Shown here in pieces: positions 17,158-25,401 of a stretch of 25,401 nucleotides of DNA. Each line of letters opens with the position of its first letter. Positions within the stretch are counted from its first letter, which is position 1. The position numbers were made by a program, and so were the translations under genes. A model generated the notes under the pieces. That model saw only the letters and a program-made list of their open reading frames with translations. It was not told where the DNA came from and made no database searches. This DNA is from an uncultured Bacteroides sp. (lineage in GTDB: Bacteria; Bacteroidota; Bacteroidia; Bacteroidales; Bacteroidaceae): assembly GCA_934716785.1 (NCBI GenBank), contig CAKUYM010000027.1:1-25401 (forward strand), written 5' to 3'.

Positions 17158-18714
17158 TTATTTAAATTGCAAACTTTCTATATATGGATTAACGAACAAA
17201 TATTTTTTGTTATCAGCTTTCTTTATGCATTTCCCACCAAACAACACATTATCGAACGTCACATTCCGCAAAGGAAATTCCTGACTAACACCTCTCACCT
17301 GAGCCGGTAAATATTTATCGCCTATGAAAGTGATATTTCTAAAAGTAACTCTTGATAAACTACCCGTATCTCTTCCACCATTAACTATTTCCACAGCCAG
17401 CGGTCTTCCTCCATACAGATTCTCAATCTGTATGTTTTCAAATAAGATATCTGACATCCGTCCGCCTCCGCCATGTCCTTCATATATACCCACCCGTGCG
17501 TTAATGGCAGCACAACCACTTCTCCATCCGTCATCACCTTCCTTACTATCATATAACGCAGGAGTCTCTAAAACAATACAATTCCTAAAAACTACATTTC
17601 TTATATAATTCGTTTGAGACTCACTAGTTATTCCACATTCTGGACCGACAAGAAACACATTGGCGCAGTCCGTCCAACCGACACAGTTCTCCACACAAAT
17701 ATCTTCACATCCCATTCTCGCCAAAGCCTGATTCTTAATAGTAATACAATCATCATAATTCCGAAAAAAGCAATTGCGCACTTTGGCATTACGGCTATTA
17801 CAAATATCCAACCCATCTGAATTCAATATCCAGCTAATTTGCTTCACGTTATCAACCAATAAATCTTTTGAATTTTTGAATCGAATAGTCCATGCCGGAG
17901 AATCAATTAAAGTAATTCCTGATATCTCTACCTTCCGGCAATGTTCAAAATTCATCATCTGTGTACGTTTCGTATCACAATGAGTTTCTTTAGCCCCACA
18001 CAAAATCCCTCTTCCTGTAATCCGGATATTTTCCACCCTCTTTCCAACAATATATCCATATACAAAAGCACCTTCATCCAAATAAAGCGTCTGATCACTT
18101 TTCATAACAATACGTCCCGCATCATGCTGTCCCGGTCCATAGTAAAGTACATTTGGAGCATTTTTATTGGGTTTGTCCATATCCGGTAAATCAGGAAATA
18201 AAAAGAGATTCTCTGCCCGATTACCATCAAATTCCACAGAGATTTTTTGAAAGGCATTCGTCAATTCAAACTCAATTCCGTTATCCACTTTCGTATATTC
18301 TATCCCATAGGATACAGGGCGTATCTCCGTCTTTCGGAATTGAAAACTAGGTTCAACACGTACCCTCACACTTTTCTTAAAATCCCGGATAAAAAGTGCA
18401 TAGCTCATTGTATCACGCAATGCTTTCTGATTTTCCCAGTCATTCCATATCTGAGGATGTTTGAAAAAAGAAGAAATCAATGCATTACGAACTACTATCG
18501 GGCGCCAACCTTCCTTATCCTCCCAAATAAATACTTTGTACGAATGTTTGCGAAACTCCGATAGATGAAGCAAAGCGTTTCTAGGAATATTGGGTATTAC
18601 CCCTGGGAGCAAAGACACTTGAGTATCAGATGCAGTCCTTAACGGCACTAATTTATTTCGAGCTTGCAAACCCGTTACAAACAGTGCAAAAAATAAAATC
18701 AATATGTTTTTCAT
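17158..18714 (-). CDS. Secreted right-handed beta-helix hydrolase, GH28/GH49-like
   Basis: A 518-residue protein with signal peptide (ILILFFALFVTGLQA). Residues about 25-190 form a beta-sandwich-type N-terminal domain (FIWEDKEGW, IWNDWENQKALRDTMSYA, VEFDG). From about 195 a beta-helix begins (YYGPGQHDAG, LYLDEGAFVYG, ITGRGILCG). Acidic catalytic residues sit in LNSDGLDIC (D300, D303) and YDDCITIK (D321, D322), with the 21-residue spacing of clan GH-N. The GHG histidine motif of polygalacturonases is absent; the aligned stretch reads DCANVFLVGPE. The N-terminal sandwich plus beta-helix is reminiscent of GH49 dextranase-type enzymes. The protein is paralogous to the C-terminal part of the protein at 21369-23636. 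The exact substrate is unknown; a true pectinase is unlikely. Confidence 0.85.
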   Translation of the reverse strand: MKNILILFFALFVTGLQARNKLVPLRTASDTQVSLLPGVIPNIPRNALLHLSEFRKHSYKVFIWEDKEGWRPIVVRNALISSFFKHPQIWNDWENQKALRDTMSYALFIRDFKKSVRVRVEPSFQFRKTEIRPVSYGIEYTKVDNGIEFELTNAFQKISVEFDGNRAENLFLFPDLPDMDKPNKNAPNVLYYGPGQHDAGRIVMKSDQTLYLDEGAFVYGYIVGKRVENIRITGRGILCGAKETHCDTKRTQMMNFEHCRKVEISGITLIDSPAWTIRFKNSKDLLVDNVKQISWILNSDGLDICNSRNAKVRNCFFRNYDDCITIKNQALARMGCEDICVENCVGWTDCANVFLVGPECGITSESQTNYIRNVVFRNCIVLETPALYDSKEGDDGWRSGCAAINARVGIYEGHGGGGRMSDILFENIQIENLYGGRPLAVEIVNGGRDTGSLSRVTFRNITFIGDKYLPAQVRGVSQEFPLRNVTFDNVLFGGKCIKKADNKKYLFVNPYIESLQFK

Positions 18715-18721
18715 TGGTTTT

Positions 18722-19477
18722 CTATTTAATTAGTTGCTTTAGTTTTACAGGTTCATCTGTAGTTATAAAATCCACTTTTTTCTCTATAAGCCACTTCATG
18801 TCATTCCGTTGGTCAACTGTCCACACATTCACTTTCATTCCTAATTTATGGCACATGTCTATCCAATCCGGATGACTTCGGAATACTCCGATATGATAAT
18901 CCGGTCCGGCACAATCAGCCTTCTTCAACTCTTTGGGGGAGATATCTCCATTCAGATAATAGACCGGAGTACCTTTCGGAGCCAAACGAATAAATTCTTT
19001 CATTGAATACCTTGAAAAGGTTATATACTCCATACGTTTCTGTAACTTCAGTTTCCTAACAGTCGCAAGAATATATTCAATTGACTTCGTCTCCCATTCT
19101 GGATTATCATATACCTTTAATTCTAGAATCAGTTTCAACTTTGTATTCTTTTTTGCCGCTTTCAAGAACTGTTCCAACGAAGATACATTCTCCCCGTTCT
19201 CCAATCTTAAGGATATGAGTTCTTCTAATGTATAATCAGCAATCTTATGTTTTCCGATAGCAGGACCGTGAGCAACGATCCATTTATAGTCTTTAGTTAG
19301 ACAGATATCAAACTCTGAACCATAACAGCCAATAGAATCAGCTTTCAACAAAGCCGCAATACTATTCTGTGCAGCCCCGTTCGTTTTCCAGAATCCGCGA
19401 TGGGCAATTACCTTTGTCTGTGCACAGGCTCCTCCCAACACACCCAATAATAAGAAAAGTAATATATATCTTTTCAT
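18722..19477 (-). CDS. Glycerophosphodiester phosphodiesterase-like protein, secreted
   Basis: A 251-residue GDPD-family enzyme (TIM barrel, metal-dependent phosphodiester hydrolysis). The N-terminal signal ends around GGACAQ and could be a lipoprotein or signal-peptidase I type. Signature residues are H26-R27 in IAHRGFW, Q37-N38, E55 and D57 in GSEFDICLTKD, and H70 in VAHGP, followed by LILELKVYD (metal-site Glu) and a C-terminal VNVWTVD. The usual HD at the last active-site His reads HG. Its ATG overlaps the GH20 stop as ATGA (19474-19477), so it is made together with that enzyme. Inside a glycan locus it may remove glycerol-phosphate or another phosphodiester group from the polysaccharide; ordinary phospholipid-headgroup scavenging is the alternative. 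Confidence 0.9.
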   Translation of the reverse strand: MKRYILLFLLLGVLGGACAQTKVIAHRGFWKTNGAAQNSIAALLKADSIGCYGSEFDICLTKDYKWIVAHGPAIGKHKIADYTLEELISLRLENGENVSSLEQFLKAAKKNTKLKLILELKVYDNPEWETKSIEYILATVRKLKLQKRMEYITFSRYSMKEFIRLAPKGTPVYYLNGDISPKELKKADCAGPDYHIGVFRSHPDWIDMCHKLGMKVNVWTVDQRNDMKWLIEKKVDFITTDEPVKLKQLIK

Positions 19478-21351
19478 AAATCCAAGTTTTTCCAGTGTTT
19501 TGGTTCTACATATTCAAAATAATTCATAATTTCTTTCCTAACTCCCACTTTGCGCTCCAATACTGGATTCTGTTTCTCTCCATTCCTGAATATAACAGCC
19601 TTTACCACTACCGAGTCTTTGATTATGAAAGGCTTTTCATACTTTAAAGAATTCACTGTAGGATCTTTTCCATCCAACGTATAACGTATCTCTACCGGAT
19701 ATTTCTCAGCATCCAATATTACTTCAATTTCTCCTGCTCCAACTAAACGAGTGGTCAATTCTATTTCATCCGTCAACGTAAAGGCATTTATCCCTCGTGC
19801 TTGCAATTGTGGGATATGCGCATTCATACGTGGTTTAAAATCCTGCCAATCACGTTTTTCTTCCTGTGTCCATGCCATCTCGGCAACAGCCAACAAACGA
19901 GGAAAAATCATGTATTCCAGATGTTTCTCATCATTGATAAACTCAGACCATGCACAGCCTTGCACTCCTACCACATATTTAGCATTCTCGGGATGAATCC
20001 ACTGTACACTATTTTGTTCAAGCGGTTTCCCCTGTATCATTTCCTCATTACGAAGAGCAGTTTCCGAGTTAGTAGCTACAGGGCAAATACTATATACCTT
20101 CTTAATAGGTGAATATCCAACCATAGCCCGTGGTTGAGTGTCTGGAGTAGCCTGATACCAGTCAAAATAAAGTGCAGCTCCTGGAGTAAAAATCACATTA
20201 TACCTTTTGTTGGCAGCCTCCGATGCAATAGCCTGGCCTCGGTAGGAAACAATTGTGGAAGTAGGTAACAATCGATTTCTCAAGATTTCGTCCCATCCCA
20301 TCATTACCTTACCCTTTGACGAGAGAAAAGTTTCTATCCTTGCAACCATAAAACACTGCAATCCATCTAAATCTTTTATACCTTCCCTCTTCATCAACGC
20401 CTGACACTTAGGACAAGTTTTCCATTCTACTTTTCGTGCCTCATCGCCACCAATATGTATATATTTAGAAGGAAAAAGATCGATAATCTCCGTCAATACA
20501 TTTTCCATAAAGGTATAAGTCTGTTCATTACCTGCACAAAATTCTCCACCGGTGTAAGGCTTACCTATGCAGCAAAGTTCCGGATAACCGATAAAGACTT
20601 CATCAGAATGGGCTGGAAACTCAATTTCCGGAATCACCTCAATATGCAATTTTTCTGCATACGCTAAGATTTCACGTATATCATCTTTTGTATAATAACC
20701 TCCATAAGCGTTGGGGGATCCTTCAAGCAAATAAGTACGGTCTTTTTTATCCCACCACTCTACCCATTTGCACTGAGTACGGAAAGCGCCCATAGAAGTT
20801 AATCGGGGATATTTATCAATTTGAATACGCCACCCACCATTATCAGTCAGATGAAAATGAAACTTATTTAACTTGTAATAAGCCATTTCATCCATCAATT
20901 TCATAATTTCTTCCTTCGAAAAAAAATGGCGGGACACATCCACATGCAATCCACGATAGCTGAAACGTGGTGTATCTTTTATTTCAACACAAGGTATTCC
21001 AGATGAAGACAACAATTGCTTCAAAGTTTGTTTTCCATAAAAAGCTCCTATCTCTGTACTCGCATCTAATCGAATCGTCCCAGACGAAACAGACAATTCA
21101 TATCCTTCTTCTCCCAAATCACGACTGAAAGCTGTATCAATCCTGCAAGTGATAAACTTGTCCATACCTTCATTTACAAACCGAGAGCTATCTACCTCAA
21201 AAAAACCCACTTTCATTTTCATATCATTCGGAAGTGGAATCACATTCACTTGCACTTTTACTGGAGTACAAGCAATGAATGCCGCCAAACAGCAACAACA
21301 GTTTCCTGTTACTATCCATTTGGTAAGTTCTGACAACAAACTATTCTTCAT
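19474..21351 (-). CDS. GH20 beta-N-acetylhexosaminidase with C-terminal beta-sandwich (second of two)
   Basis: A 625-residue exported enzyme. The N-terminus is unusual in having a run of four Cys (GNCCCCLAAFIAC) ahead of the likely lipid-attachment Cys. Catalytic barrel motifs are YRGLHVDVSRHFFS, FHFHLTDNGGWRIQIDKYP, VIPEIEFPAH and HIGGDEARK (D303 and E304, the substrate-assisting and acid/base pair), with GCAWSEFI later. After the barrel, about residues 545-605 resemble the chitobiase/hexosaminidase C-terminal beta-sandwich (VEIRYTLDGKDPTVNS). The GH20 at 13148 lacks that domain. The gene is 17 bases downstream of the fimbrillin/beta-helix gene and coupled to the GDPD gene. A shorter start inside the leader is possible. 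Confidence 0.93.
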   Translation of the reverse strand: MKNSLLSELTKWIVTGNCCCCLAAFIACTPVKVQVNVIPLPNDMKMKVGFFEVDSSRFVNEGMDKFITCRIDTAFSRDLGEEGYELSVSSGTIRLDASTEIGAFYGKQTLKQLLSSSGIPCVEIKDTPRFSYRGLHVDVSRHFFSKEEIMKLMDEMAYYKLNKFHFHLTDNGGWRIQIDKYPRLTSMGAFRTQCKWVEWWDKKDRTYLLEGSPNAYGGYYTKDDIREILAYAEKLHIEVIPEIEFPAHSDEVFIGYPELCCIGKPYTGGEFCAGNEQTYTFMENVLTEIIDLFPSKYIHIGGDEARKVEWKTCPKCQALMKREGIKDLDGLQCFMVARIETFLSSKGKVMMGWDEILRNRLLPTSTIVSYRGQAIASEAANKRYNVIFTPGAALYFDWYQATPDTQPRAMVGYSPIKKVYSICPVATNSETALRNEEMIQGKPLEQNSVQWIHPENAKYVVGVQGCAWSEFINDEKHLEYMIFPRLLAVAEMAWTQEEKRDWQDFKPRMNAHIPQLQARGINAFTLTDEIELTTRLVGAGEIEVILDAEKYPVEIRYTLDGKDPTVNSLKYEKPFIIKDSVVVKAVIFRNGEKQNPVLERKVGVRKEIMNYFEYVEPKHWKNLDL

Positions 21352-21368
21352 ATCTTTCCTTTATTTTT

Positions 21369-23636
21369 TCATTGATAAATAATATCTACATTATCAGGCT
21401 TGTCAACCGTCCACCTGCCTGATTGATTGATAGTACTCCCGTTGTAAGTCACATTATCGAAAATGAGCTTCTCAATGACGTTGCCATTTGTATAAATACC
21501 CGAAGCTCGACATCTGTTATTCGCATCTAAAATCCGTATATTCTGATACGTTACATTTTTAATCAATGCGTTCCCTTGATCTTCTTTTTGCCAAATAACC
21601 ATAGGACGTCCGTTTTGTTGAATATTATCAATCACGATATTCTTAAAGGTTATATTCTCAATATTCCCGGAAGTAGTCCCCCCGGAAGGATACTGTGAAA
21701 TAGAAAGTCCCGCACCGTCACAATTCAAACCAGTACTACTCGTTTTCAGCAAATCGGTAGAATATTCCATAATAATGCAATCTTCAACAGTGCAATCACT
21801 TATCCCTGCACTGGTAGAGGACCCGCTCTCCGGACCTATGACAATACCTCGTGCATAATCCGCCCAAATGAGATTATTTATGATGTGGATGTCTTTAGTC
21901 GTAGTTTTAGAAAGCCTATTCACTTTCAATGTAATACAATCGTCATAGGTCCGTACGAAACAATCTTTAATTGTTGCGTCCTTCACACTACACAAATCAA
22001 TTCCATCCCCATTCAATATCCAACAAAGAATATTAATGTTATCAATCATTACATGATCGGTATTATAAACAGACAATGTCCAGTTGGGAGAGTCAACAAT
22101 CGTAATATCCGAAATTGTAAAATAGCCTCTATCGGGCAATCTGTTACCATTAGTTTCTATCATTTGATAACCGGAAGCATAGGTATTACCTCTATGTGCA
22201 AGCTTAGCTCCAGACAAGATTCCCCGTCCCGTAATTGTCACGTGACTACCGGATACAGCAACCTTACCGTAAACAACCGCACCCTCATCTATGTACAATG
22301 TTTCTCCATCTTTCAGTGTAATCCATTCCAAATTATGTTCTCCCGGCCCGAAAAACTTCATACCTGCCGGCAGATTATCTGGATCAGGTCTGTTAGGATC
22401 AGGTTTATTCGGCAATATCATCAAATTATGATATCGGTCTCCATCAAATTCTACGGATATTTTCCGTTTTTCCCAATCCGGCAAAGTAAATTCTACCATA
22501 TTATTCTCAACAATGACGGGGACGATTCCATACGTACTCGGTCTGATCTCCACCTTGCCGAAACTCTTCTTTTTCTGTACTCTAATCTTTACCGGAGTAT
22601 CAAAATCGTGCGTAAAATTAACAAAACTCATTGTATCCCGCAGTTTCTTCGAGTTATTCCAATCATTCCAAATAGCAGTATGGTGACTCGGACCATCCGA
22701 GCAAAGCGCATAATGTACATCCACCTCTTTCCATATACCATCTTTTTGTTGAATAGATACCTTATAATAGCGATTCTCTTCTTTCTTCTCTTTCAAAGTA
22801 ATTTCCGTACTATAATTTGTCCACGCTGTCATTCCATGGGCAGCATAACGGTATGTCAGTGTACATGTTCCTTCTGACTCATAATTCGTAAAATCAACAT
22901 TCAACTCCACGGACTGTCCGTTTTTAATACCGGCAGGAACAACCAACGTTTTTTCCACCAACCTTCCACCACTCAATAGCAATTTACAAGCCAATGTCCA
23001 AGATCCCAAATTCAACATTGGGAAAACAACAACTTCTTTACCTGTTTCCGATTTCACCACATTAACGACTTTCTCGTCGGACGAATTCTTGGTTGTTTCC
23101 AAGTCACCCGAATAAATCTTCACCCGATTTGCCATCCCCGGCAAAACAAAAGAAAACGATTCGAAAGCTTTGGGAGCATTTACAAAGTTCACTTTCAAAA
23201 TAGAAGTCACGGGCTTCAAAGCAAGCGTGTTCCCACCGTTCAGTTCCTGCCTCGATTGTCCCATCCACACCTGAGGAATATCTTCATTCACCTCATTTAC
23301 AGACACATAATAAGAAGTCAGAGGCACACCGGGAGACATAGCACCCAAAGAAAGATTCTCCTTAGTCTCGCATGCCAATGCCACCATCTTATCTCCTATG
23401 GAAGAAACAAGTAAAGAAGAATTATTCGGTGATTCTTTTATTTCCACACACTCCTTATCTTCAAACACAAACAAAGTATGAGGCCAATTCTTCAAATCTT
23501 CAGGTACATCCCCGACTTCATTGTCGAAATCCACCTCTACCTCTTCTTCTTTTTGGAGCTCATCGTTATCATCAAAACATGAAAACGAAAGAGTGGATAA
23601 TAAGAAAATACTGATCAAAAAATATAAATGTTTCAT
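21369..23636 (-). CDS. Surface lipoprotein: fimbrillin-like N-terminus fused to beta-helix hydrolase
   Basis: A 755-residue lipoprotein with lipobox SFSC at C20, followed by an acidic stretch (FDDNDE, then EEEVEVDFDNE) of the kind that sends Bacteroides lipoproteins to the cell surface. Residues about 50-250 look like a fimbrillin/Mfa-type beta-sandwich (LKPVTSILKVNF, FPMLNLGSWTLACKLLLSGG). Residues about 290-430 form the same sandwich domain as in the protein at 17158 (IWNDWNNSKKLRDTMSF). A right-handed beta-helix follows with LNGDGIDLC (D544, D547) and YDDCITLK (D565, D566). The polygalacturonase GHG His is replaced by ARG in YARGIVIGPE. The likely role is endo-cleavage or capture of the glycan at the surface. 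It lies just after the IS110 remnant, so it may need its own promoter; none was clear. Confidence 0.85.
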   Translation of the reverse strand: MKHLYFLISIFLLSTLSFSCFDDNDELQKEEEVEVDFDNEVGDVPEDLKNWPHTLFVFEDKECVEIKESPNNSSLLVSSIGDKMVALACETKENLSLGAMSPGVPLTSYYVSVNEVNEDIPQVWMGQSRQELNGGNTLALKPVTSILKVNFVNAPKAFESFSFVLPGMANRVKIYSGDLETTKNSSDEKVVNVVKSETGKEVVVFPMLNLGSWTLACKLLLSGGRLVEKTLVVPAGIKNGQSVELNVDFTNYESEGTCTLTYRYAAHGMTAWTNYSTEITLKEKKEENRYYKVSIQQKDGIWKEVDVHYALCSDGPSHHTAIWNDWNNSKKLRDTMSFVNFTHDFDTPVKIRVQKKKSFGKVEIRPSTYGIVPVIVENNMVEFTLPDWEKRKISVEFDGDRYHNLMILPNKPDPNRPDPDNLPAGMKFFGPGEHNLEWITLKDGETLYIDEGAVVYGKVAVSGSHVTITGRGILSGAKLAHRGNTYASGYQMIETNGNRLPDRGYFTISDITIVDSPNWTLSVYNTDHVMIDNINILCWILNGDGIDLCSVKDATIKDCFVRTYDDCITLKVNRLSKTTTKDIHIINNLIWADYARGIVIGPESGSSTSAGISDCTVEDCIIMEYSTDLLKTSSTGLNCDGAGLSISQYPSGGTTSGNIENITFKNIVIDNIQQNGRPMVIWQKEDQGNALIKNVTYQNIRILDANNRCRASGIYTNGNVIEKLIFDNVTYNGSTINQSGRWTVDKPDNVDIIYQ

Positions 23637-23660
23637 ATTAGTATGATTTTTGCAAGTTAT

Positions 23661-24293
23661 TTATGATAAAATAGGTGCATAACTCTCATTTCTTTTGATG
23701 ACCGCAAACATTCTTGCTACAAATTTGGCTCGTAACGCATTAATTACGGACATCTTGCCTTCGGCAACTTTCCTTTCATAATACTTCTTCAATCCGCCTC
23801 CAATCCGACGTATCACGGCAACGGCTGTCAAATACAGCAACCTTTCATCACTTTGTTGCCCGATGCGACACTCTTGCTTTCGAGTGCTGTGAACTTCCGG
23901 AAGAATAAAAAAGGGGCTACTCCGGCATAACAGATGAATTCCCTCGGATCATCGAAACGTGTAAAGGCTCCCGTCGTAATTATCACATTGATGCCACCAC
24001 ACGCCGTCTATCGATATCAGCAACTCACTCTGTCCGGACAATACGAGACAGAAAGTTATCACTTCATCCATTTCGTCTCTTATGGTTTGTATGACTTCTT
24101 CCATGTCATTCATCAAAGCCTGTAAACGTTTCAACTTGCACTCATACAGTGCTTTCAGCATATAGTTCTTCTGGGGTCTTTCATCTGTCCCTTAATATTT
24201 AGCTAAATCCGTAACATACAGTGTACGTTCGAATTCGAGTTGTTTCAATCTTTCAATATCCTCCGTAGGATGTGAATAATACCGTACCTTGTC
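23661..24293 (-). pseudogene. Decayed 3' fragment of an IS110-family transposase
   Basis: About 210 codons of the C-terminal part of an IS110-type transposase, in pieces. It begins DKVRYYSHPTEDIERLKQ, meets a TAA at 24192-24194, and resumes at MLKALYECKLKRLQALM (24161). LLISIDGV then breaks into other frames, and the family's 'YSSGSS' and 'LLYLTAVAVIRRIGGGLKKYYERKVAEGKMS' type segments appear in alternating frames, ending NESYAPILS with stop at 23661-23663. The N-terminal DEDD catalytic portion is missing. The fragment begins just after the SusD stop and ends 24 bases before the next gene, so it has inserted between the SusD gene and the enzymes. No IS ends are recognisable. Confidence 0.82.
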
Positions 24294-24315
24294 CTAAAAA
24301 CATCGGTTACTTTTA

Positions 24316-25401
24316 TTAATAATTCTCCCAACCATCATTCTGAAACAAATTATGGTTCTTGAACAATTCCGTATCCTGAATCGGATAATAATTCATCCGT
24401 TCTTCCCAGATTCTCTCCTGTACGGTTTTCTTTACATAAGAATAGGTATACGTATCTTCCCCTTCATTTCCGTTTTTCACGACAGTAATGGTAAGACCCT
24501 CCAGTCTCGTAGTGGACACCCCTATCTTCCAACGGCGTATATCCCAAAAACGATGTCCTTCAAACGCCAACTCTACACGACGTTCATTGCGCAAACGTTT
24601 TTTAAAGGCATCATATCCGTCTGTTTCTATCGGGCCCATATCCACTCGGGCACGTACCATATTCACGGCCTCACGAGGAGAAAGAGTATAATTCACGTTA
24701 TTGATAGTTCCCTTAAAATCCGGTTCTTTTGTTGCTTCCAACAAAGCTTCCGCATAATTCAGCAATACCTCCGCATATCTGAACAAAGGCCAAATATGCT
24801 GATATGAGGTGGCACTACCTGTAGTCAAATCAGTATCTTCTTTCAGGTGCTTGCGCAAATAATAAGATGTAGGAGAAGCTCCTTCTTTGGGAAGCCCGTT
24901 CATTCCTCCGATAAAACTTTCCACCATTTTTCCTTTAAACAATTGTCCATTCATCAGTACTGTTTGTGCCAATCGAGGGTCTCTCGCCGAAGGATCCAAA
25001 GCCTTCATACGATGCTCTGGATTATTCCAGTCAAACGGAGTACCGTCCCGCATATCAAATGCTTCCACCAGATTCTGAGAAGGACACACCCCCGAATTCC
25101 CACCTTCATAACCCATAGGGAAATTAGCCCGCTCAAAACTATTATCCATCCCGTTCCACCTACCGAATATGAAATCAAGAGACTTTGTATTATTAATCAC
25201 TTCCTCATCCTTCTTTTCTTGGTAAACGTTCAAATCTATCACCGATTTAGCGGCTTGAGCAGCCTTCAACCATTTCCCCTTGTCATCCTTTGTATTCAAT
25301 GGGCTAGCAGCATACAACAACACCCTTGCTTTCAAAGCCAAAGCCATACCTTTTGTAACCCTTCCTATTTCACTTGTTGAAGTCATTCCCTCAAATGTAA
25401 C
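24316..25401 (-). CDS. SusD/RagB-family glycan-binding lipoprotein, C-terminal part
   Basis: The open frame continues past the right edge of the window, so the start, the signal and the N-terminal TPR part are not seen. About 360 residues remain. They show the SusD pattern: KGMALALKARVLLYAASPLN (helical TPR-like), DPRLAQTVLMNGQ, LFRYAEVLLNYAEALLEA, RRVELAFEGHRFWDIRRWK and the end MNYYPIQDTELFKNHN followed by QNDGWENY. The protein acts at the cell surface with a SusC transporter (presumably just upstream, outside the window) to capture glycan fragments for import. The hydrolase genes downstream would process them. A decayed IS110 copy begins about 22 bases after its stop codon and may reduce or end read-through to the enzymes. 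Confidence 0.95.
   Translation of the reverse strand, partial: VTFEGMTSTSEIGRVTKGMALALKARVLLYAASPLNTKDDKGKWLKAAQAAKSVIDLNVYQEKKDEEVINNTKSLDFIFGRWNGMDNSFERANFPMGYEGGNSGVCPSQNLVEAFDMRDGTPFDWNNPEHRMKALDPSARDPRLAQTVLMNGQLFKGKMVESFIGGMNGLPKEGASPTSYYLRKHLKEDTDLTTGSATSYQHIWPLFRYAEVLLNYAEALLEATKEPDFKGTINNVNYTLSPREAVNMVRARVDMGPIETDGYDAFKKRLRNERRVELAFEGHRFWDIRRWKIGVSTTRLEGLTITVVKNGNEGEDTYTYSYVKKTVQERIWEERMNYYPIQDTELFKNHNLFQNDGWENY

Noticed and set aside
21885..22877. A 330-codon open frame on the plus strand
   Set aside because: It lies fully antisense to the beta-helix lipoprotein gene, whose motifs and operon position are clear. The antisense protein has no recognisable features.
17158..23636. Calling the two beta-helix enzymes polygalacturonases or pectate lyases
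   Set aside because: The GHG histidine motif is absent, and no pectin-related lyase, methylesterase or rhamnosidase gene is nearby.

Overview
The window reads as a Bacteroides-type chromosome segment. It has AT-rich DNA, SusD and other outer-membrane lipoproteins, few Shine-Dalgarno sequences, and insertion sequences of the kinds common in Bacteroidales. It falls into two unrelated halves separated by a dead IS1182-family insertion sequence.

Left half (1-6422), plus strand: an accessory element. A broken recombinase-like fragment at the left edge is followed by a tight operon of a small 'CPDVSEKT' protein, a tiny acidic protein and an SF2-like helicase/ATPase (499-2764). A 640-base gene-free interval follows. 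It holds three tandem stem-loop units with an invariant 18-base core and covarying stems (2828-3160), then a compact group of three adjacent stems (3195-3299). Next come a BT4734/VirE-N type primase-like protein (3405-4442), a second structured intergenic interval, a paralogue of the CPDVSEKT protein, two unknown genes, and a strong terminator at 6057-6093. A helicase plus a primase-like protein around a structured AT-rich region suggests a replication module of an integrated plasmid-like or satellite-like element. This is the most likely place for something undescribed.

Middle (6423-8150): an IS1182-family element with matching 13-bp terminal inverted repeats. Its transposase has two frameshifts, a nonsense codon and an apparently mutated catalytic Asp, so it cannot be active by itself.

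Right half (8382-25401), all minus strand: a polysaccharide utilisation locus. In transcription order it holds SusD (5' end outside the window), a decayed IS110-family fragment, a fimbrillin-like/beta-helix hydrolase lipoprotein, a GH20, a glycerophosphodiester phosphodiesterase (GDPD)-like protein, a second beta-helix hydrolase, a GH3 lipoprotein, a GH20, a GH3 with a probable PA14 insert, and a GH36 alpha-galactosidase. The genes from 23636 to 8382 are separated by 3-17 bases or overlap by 4, so they form one operon. All the enzymes carry export signals. Together they suggest breakdown of a branched glycan containing alpha-galactose and beta-HexNAc, possibly bearing phosphodiester (glycerol-phosphate) groups. 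SusC and the regulator would lie beyond the right edge.
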